Shown here: piece by piece, positions 29,352 through 29,847 of the stretch | Layout: each line of letters begins with the position of its first letter | Position numbering within the stretch: position 1 is the first letter of the stretch | Source of the DNA: an uncultured Opitutales bacterium | GTDB lineage: Bacteria; Verrucomicrobiota; Verrucomicrobiia; Opitutales; Intestinicryptomonadaceae | Assembly (NCBI GenBank): GCA_900552245.1 | Contig: URYY01000007.1 | Location: 1 to 29,847 of the forward strand | Direction: 5' to 3' | Length of the DNA stretch: 29,847 nucleotides | Made by a program: the position numbers and the translations under genes | The notes under the pieces: generated by a model | What the model saw: only the letters and a program-made list of their open reading frames with translations | Database searches by the model: none | Told to the model about the DNA's origin: nothing

Positions 29352-29847
29352 CTAATTGATTCGGTTTTGCATGTAAATTATCAAGTCTTTTAAGAAGCTA
29401 TCGTCCTTGCCTGTAAGCTTCTTGCAAGCTTCTATCGCCTTGTTGGAAAATTCAGCGGCGATTTCTCGAGACTTATCTATACCGTAGAGATTTACGTATG
29501 TAAGCTTCCCATCGGCTGCATCGAGGCGCACTGTCTTTCCCATCGTCTCGGTGTCGCTTGTAGCGTCTAAAATATCGTCTATAACTTGAAAGGCCATTCC
29601 GACATTGTAGCCTATCTCTCGCGCCAACTTAAACTTTTCTTCGTCCGAGGAATCCGCAAAGCGTATGCCCATTGTTATGGCGGCGGTAATTAGAGCCGCC
29701 GTCTTATTTTCGTGTATAAAATTTAGCTTTTCGGGCGTCATATTGCCGTCGCGCTCGCCCAAGACGTCTTCAACTTGGCCGCCTATCATCTTAGTGCTGC
29801 CGCCCGCTTCGCCCAAGTCGCGCACGAGGTTCGTTGCAATCGCGGGC
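29352..29847 (-). CDS. ispA: Polyprenyl (farnesyl/geranylgeranyl) diphosphate synthase, 3' part
   Basis: The frame is open to the right edge of the window, so the start and first Asp-rich motif are missing; about 165 C-terminal codons are present. The residual part is diagnostic: ATNLVRDLGEAGG leading to GGQVEDVLGE, then KTAALITAAITMG, then the second Asp-rich motif FQVIDDILDAT followed by TMGKT, and a C-terminus ending YMQNRIN. All-trans prenyl synthases of this type condense isopentenyl diphosphate with an allylic diphosphate. FPP synthase fits best, but chain length cannot be decided without the missing N-terminal half. Cotranscribed with fabV, 5 nt downstream. Confidence 0.88.
   Translation of the reverse strand, partial: PAIATNLVRDLGEAGGSTKMIGGQVEDVLGERDGNMTPEKLNFIHENKTAALITAAITMGIRFADSSDEEKFKLAREIGYNVGMAFQVIDDILDATSDTETMGKTVRLDAADGKLTYVNLYGIDKSREIAAEFSNKAIEACKKLTGKDDSFLKDLIIYMQNRIN

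Noticed and set aside
1..29847. CRISPR array, tRNA, rRNA, riboswitch or insertion sequence
   Set aside because: Reading both strands by eye I found no direct repeats with regular spacers, no tRNA T-arm with acceptor stem, and no transposase or terminal repeats. A covariance search would be needed to exclude small RNA families.

Overview
The window looks like chromosomal DNA of a Gram-negative, diderm bacterium with moderate to low GC. A Verrucomicrobiota (Opitutia-like) host is my best guess. The hints are a VPEP-type PEP-CTERM tail with a terminal KKRR, a FabV-type enoyl reductase, a DUF151 bifunctional-nuclease protein and an OstA/LptA-repeat protein of LPS transport. This placement is inference; no rRNA or tRNA gene is visible to confirm it.

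Layout. (1) 1-1157 (+): the 3' part of the DNA polymerase III delta-prime gene and a small conserved-looking hypothetical protein, closed by a hairpin terminator. (2) 1301-4420 (-): a tightly coupled three-gene operon encoding a lipoprotein retropepsin-like protease (PF05618 type), an inactive-transglutaminase/7TM membrane protein and a RimK-like ATP-grasp ligase. This is the most intriguing poorly understood system here. (3) 4421-5496: about 1 kb of AT-rich DNA without a clear gene, but with a good promoter, a strong hairpin and an inverted repeat. (4) 5497-9606 (+): a TetR-family regulator with a striking cysteine cluster, a NERD-nuclease/UvrD-like helicase, a secreted sugar isomerase-fold protein and a flavin-reductase-like protein. 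(5) 9762-10883 (-): an orphan PEP-CTERM tail fragment and a pair of small two-TM membrane proteins behind a near-consensus promoter. (6) 10884-18178 (+): a complete tripartite RND efflux operon (adapter lipoprotein, HAE1 pump, outer-membrane factor) that ends in its own TetR regulator; three adjoining inverted repeats upstream of the operon are plausible operators. (7) 18411-18857 (+): a small membrane protein of unknown function. (8) 18978-21122 (-): a TrmH-like methyltransferase, a Dus dihydrouridine synthase and a DUF151 protein, tightly coupled. (9) 21234-26460 (-): an operon that reads, in transcription order, class IV (branched-chain) aminotransferase, hotdog thioesterase, ElbB, a 707-residue OstA-repeat protein and a soluble PAS-histidine kinase; a clear promoter precedes it. 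(10) 26461-28094: an AT-rich stretch holding one membrane metalloprotease-like gene. (11) 28095-29847 (-): FabV and the 3' part of a polyprenyl diphosphate synthase, ending in a hairpin terminator.

Functionally the window mixes envelope biology (LPS transport protein, RND efflux, the ligase/7TM/protease triad, membrane protease, PEP-CTERM relic) with housekeeping (clamp loader, tRNA modification, fatty-acid and isoprenoid synthesis). No insertion sequence, CRISPR array, prophage block, tRNA or rRNA was found.
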